Assembly (NCBI GenBank): GCA_031279795.1
Contig: JAITHZ010000197.1
Span: 1 to 6,842, forward strand
Reading direction: 5' to 3'
From: Bacteroidales bacterium
GTDB taxonomy: Bacteria > Bacteroidota > Bacteroidia > Bacteroidales > WRGA01
Length of the DNA: 6,842 bases
In this document: one piece after another, positions 5,905 through 6,842 of the stretch
Layout: each line of letters begins with the position of its first letter
Numbering within the stretch: the stretch's first letter is position 1
Program-made: the position numbers and the translations under genes
Notes under the pieces: model-generated
What the model saw: only the letters and a program-made list of their open reading frames with translations
Databases searched by the model: none
What the model was told of the DNA's origin: nothing

Positions 5905-6789
5905 CTACCGTTGTCCTTCATAAAAAGAATTATATATATTGACAGCATTTGTGTAAGCAGTTTGTGCCTGACTCAATGCATCGTCCGGTCTGTTCCCTTT
6001 TGAGCGGTCGGATTGCCGAAAATAAGTATCCAGCCACGACAAGGCATTGCGGAAATATTGATAGTAGTTCTGGTACCTCGTTGCAGAAGCTGTATAGCCA
6101 AAACTGGGTAATTTGTTGACATACAAACGGTAGTTGCTTTCCAGCGAGGCCGACAAATCATCTATAGCCTTGTATGCAATCCGCTGATTTACACTGCCGG
6201 TCGTCTGAAATTTCTCCAGCAAGTCTTTCAGCGCCATGATGTCGGTGTGCATGGAAACGAGAAAATCCGTCTTTCCTGTGGTTGCTGCTGAACCATAGCC
6301 GGATGCATTACTTGATGGACTGCTCTGGACTGATGGACTGCTCAGCGACGGATTGCCTGACTGGTAACCCTGACGTGCGGCAGCGGAATTGTCAATATAC
6401 GTGTTTCGCATGCTGCCCTCTTCTTCTCGCGCGGCATTGGTAAATTCCACAATATCGGCGCTTATTGTGCAATACTTCTTCGTTGCAAAAAACAGAATAT
6501 GCATTGTTTTCCAACTTACGGAGATATTTGCCAATGCTTGATTGTCGCGTAGCGGATAGCGTTCCAGCAGTTCGCTTTTGGCAGAATTGACTATCGCTTT
6601 TTCATTAAGTCCGCCTATTCCAAAAACATAAAGTACGCTCGCCGTCGCTTCCACATTCCGCTGGATGTAGCGAAAATTATTGGCACTCAGCGCTACCGAG
6701 TTTTCCATAACGCCACTATGAATGGCGCAACCGGTAAATAAAACCACTGCGGTCGCCGCCATTACCATATTCAAACACAATTTATTCAT
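5905..6789 (-). CDS. DUF6567-like lipoprotein with long C-terminal extension
   Basis: A 294-residue lipoprotein. The signal peptide runs from residue 1 to 20, with lipobox L-F-T-G-C and acylated Cys at 21 (CAIHSG). Phe at -3 is not the textbook residue but is tolerated in this phylum. Residues 21-117 match the pattern I know from small Bacteroidota lipoproteins assigned to DUF6567: SALHSG-like start, VFGIGG at 55-60, a helix K-A-I-V-N-S-A-K-S-E-L-L, then two strands ending in the YCTISADIVEF segment (106-116). Those proteins usually end there at about 110-130 residues. This one continues with a low-complexity Ser/Pro/Asn/Gly linker (about 134-172) containing a 6-residue duplication, then a mostly helical region of about 120 residues (175-290) with no motif I recognise. 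Function is unknown. The location is presumably the inner leaflet of the outer membrane or the periplasm. It is the first gene of the run, with a -7 promoter element 28 nt upstream, and its stop lies 16 nt before the metalloprotease start. Confidence 0.88.
   Translation of the reverse strand: MNKLCLNMVMAATAVVLFTGCAIHSGVMENSVALSANNFRYIQRNVEATASVLYVFGIGGLNEKAIVNSAKSELLERYPLRDNQALANISVSWKTMHILFFATKKYCTISADIVEFTNAAREEEGSMRNTYIDNSAAARQGYQSGNPSLSSPSVQSSPSSNASGYGSAATTGKTDFLVSMHTDIMALKDLLEKFQTTGSVNQRIAYKAIDDLSASLESNYRLYVNKLPSFGYTASATRYQNYYQYFRNALSWLDTYFRQSDRSKGNRPDDALSQAQTAYTNAVNIYNSFYEGQR
6313..6348 (-). repeat. 18-bp period tandem duplication in the lipoprotein linker
   Basis: The 13-bp word tgatggactgctc occurs at 6313-6325 and again at 6331-6343, with an 18-bp period and two units. 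In protein it produces adjacent SSPSVQ and SSPSSN hexapeptides within the Ser/Pro-rich linker of the lipoprotein. The in-frame period means that gain or loss of a unit would change linker length without breaking the gene. Confidence 0.75.
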
Positions 6790-6816
6790 AACAAATCAAG
6801 TGTATTTTAATGCGCA

Positions 6817-6824
6817 CAAAGGTA
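6817..6824 (-). promoter_or_regulatory. Bacteroidota-type -7 promoter element
   Basis: Read on the minus strand this is TACCTTTG, a match to the TAnnTTTG consensus of the Bacteroidota primary sigma factor. It lies 28 nt before the ATG of the lipoprotein gene, so the transcript would begin near 6810 with a leader of about 20 nt. The matching -33 TTTG/TTG box would be expected 19-21 nt further upstream, just outside the window. The TTTG visible at 6836-6839 is too close to serve. Confidence 0.6.
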
Positions 6825-6842
6825 GAAATAATATGCAAATAA

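Larger units (their letters stand above)
75..6789 (-). other. Putative six-gene envelope-protease operon
   Basis: Six genes in one direction have gaps of 16, 35 and 28 nt, then overlaps of 20 and 4 nt, with no recognisable hairpin terminator or TAnnTTTG promoter in the three gaps. Together they suggest one transcript starting near 6810. The last three genes are the tightest unit and probably translationally coupled. The two longer gaps could allow partial uncoupling or internal promoters that I cannot exclude. Confidence 0.65.

Noticed and set aside
5889..5948. Longer N-terminus of the M48 gene starting at 5948
   Set aside because: It would put about 20 extra residues before the signal peptide and overlap the lipoprotein gene by 44 nt. 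Internal ATGs at 5888 and 5873 fit secretion better.
6836..6839. TTTG on the minus strand as the -33 box for the operon promoter
   Set aside because: The spacer to the -7 element is only 11 nt, against an expected 19-21 nt. The true box probably lies beyond the window edge.
1..6842. CRISPR array, tRNA, rRNA, insertion sequence or phage genes
   Set aside because: No regularly spaced repeats, RNA-gene signatures, transposase motifs or terminal inverted repeats were seen. Almost all bases are inside the six coding genes.

Overview
The window looks like a piece of a Bacteroidota chromosome, most likely order Bacteroidales. The base composition is AT-rich, and translation starts lack a Shine-Dalgarno motif but sit behind A-rich leaders. 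A TAnnTTTG-type -7 promoter element, typical of the Bacteroidota primary sigma factor, precedes the first gene. The protein families present (DUF6567-like lipoprotein, paired rhomboids, membrane-anchored endonuclease/exonuclease/phosphatase protein) are also characteristic of this phylum. The genus cannot be fixed from the sequence.

All six genes lie on the minus strand and fill almost the whole window. In order of transcription, from high to low coordinates, they are: (1) a DUF6567-like lipoprotein with a long C-terminal extension, 5905-6789; (2) a secreted M48-family zinc metalloprotease, 4575-5888; (3) a secreted protein of unknown function, perhaps DUF6770-like, 2926-4539; (4) a six-helix rhomboid protease, 2151-2897; (5) a second rhomboid with a cytoplasmic tail, 1238-2170; (6) an endonuclease/exonuclease/phosphatase (EEP) domain protein behind three membrane helices, 75-1241. 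The gaps are 16, 35 and 28 nt, followed by overlaps of 20 and 4 nt, so one polycistronic transcript is plausible. A -7 element sits 28 nt upstream of gene 1. Another -7-like element (30-37), past the end of gene 6, may belong to a gene outside the window.

Functionally this is a cell-envelope cluster: two intramembrane serine proteases, one periplasmic metalloprotease, one lipoprotein, one secreted orphan and one membrane-tethered EEP enzyme. The rhomboid-rhomboid-EEP half is, from memory, a recurrent arrangement in Bacteroidota. The upstream half (lipoprotein, M48, secreted orphan) is less familiar and is the more interesting part. I see no RNA genes, mobile elements, CRISPR arrays or clear hairpin terminators, and no gene-free stretch longer than 74 bases. 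The window reads as ordinary core or semi-core chromosome with a few points worth checking, not as an obvious new system.
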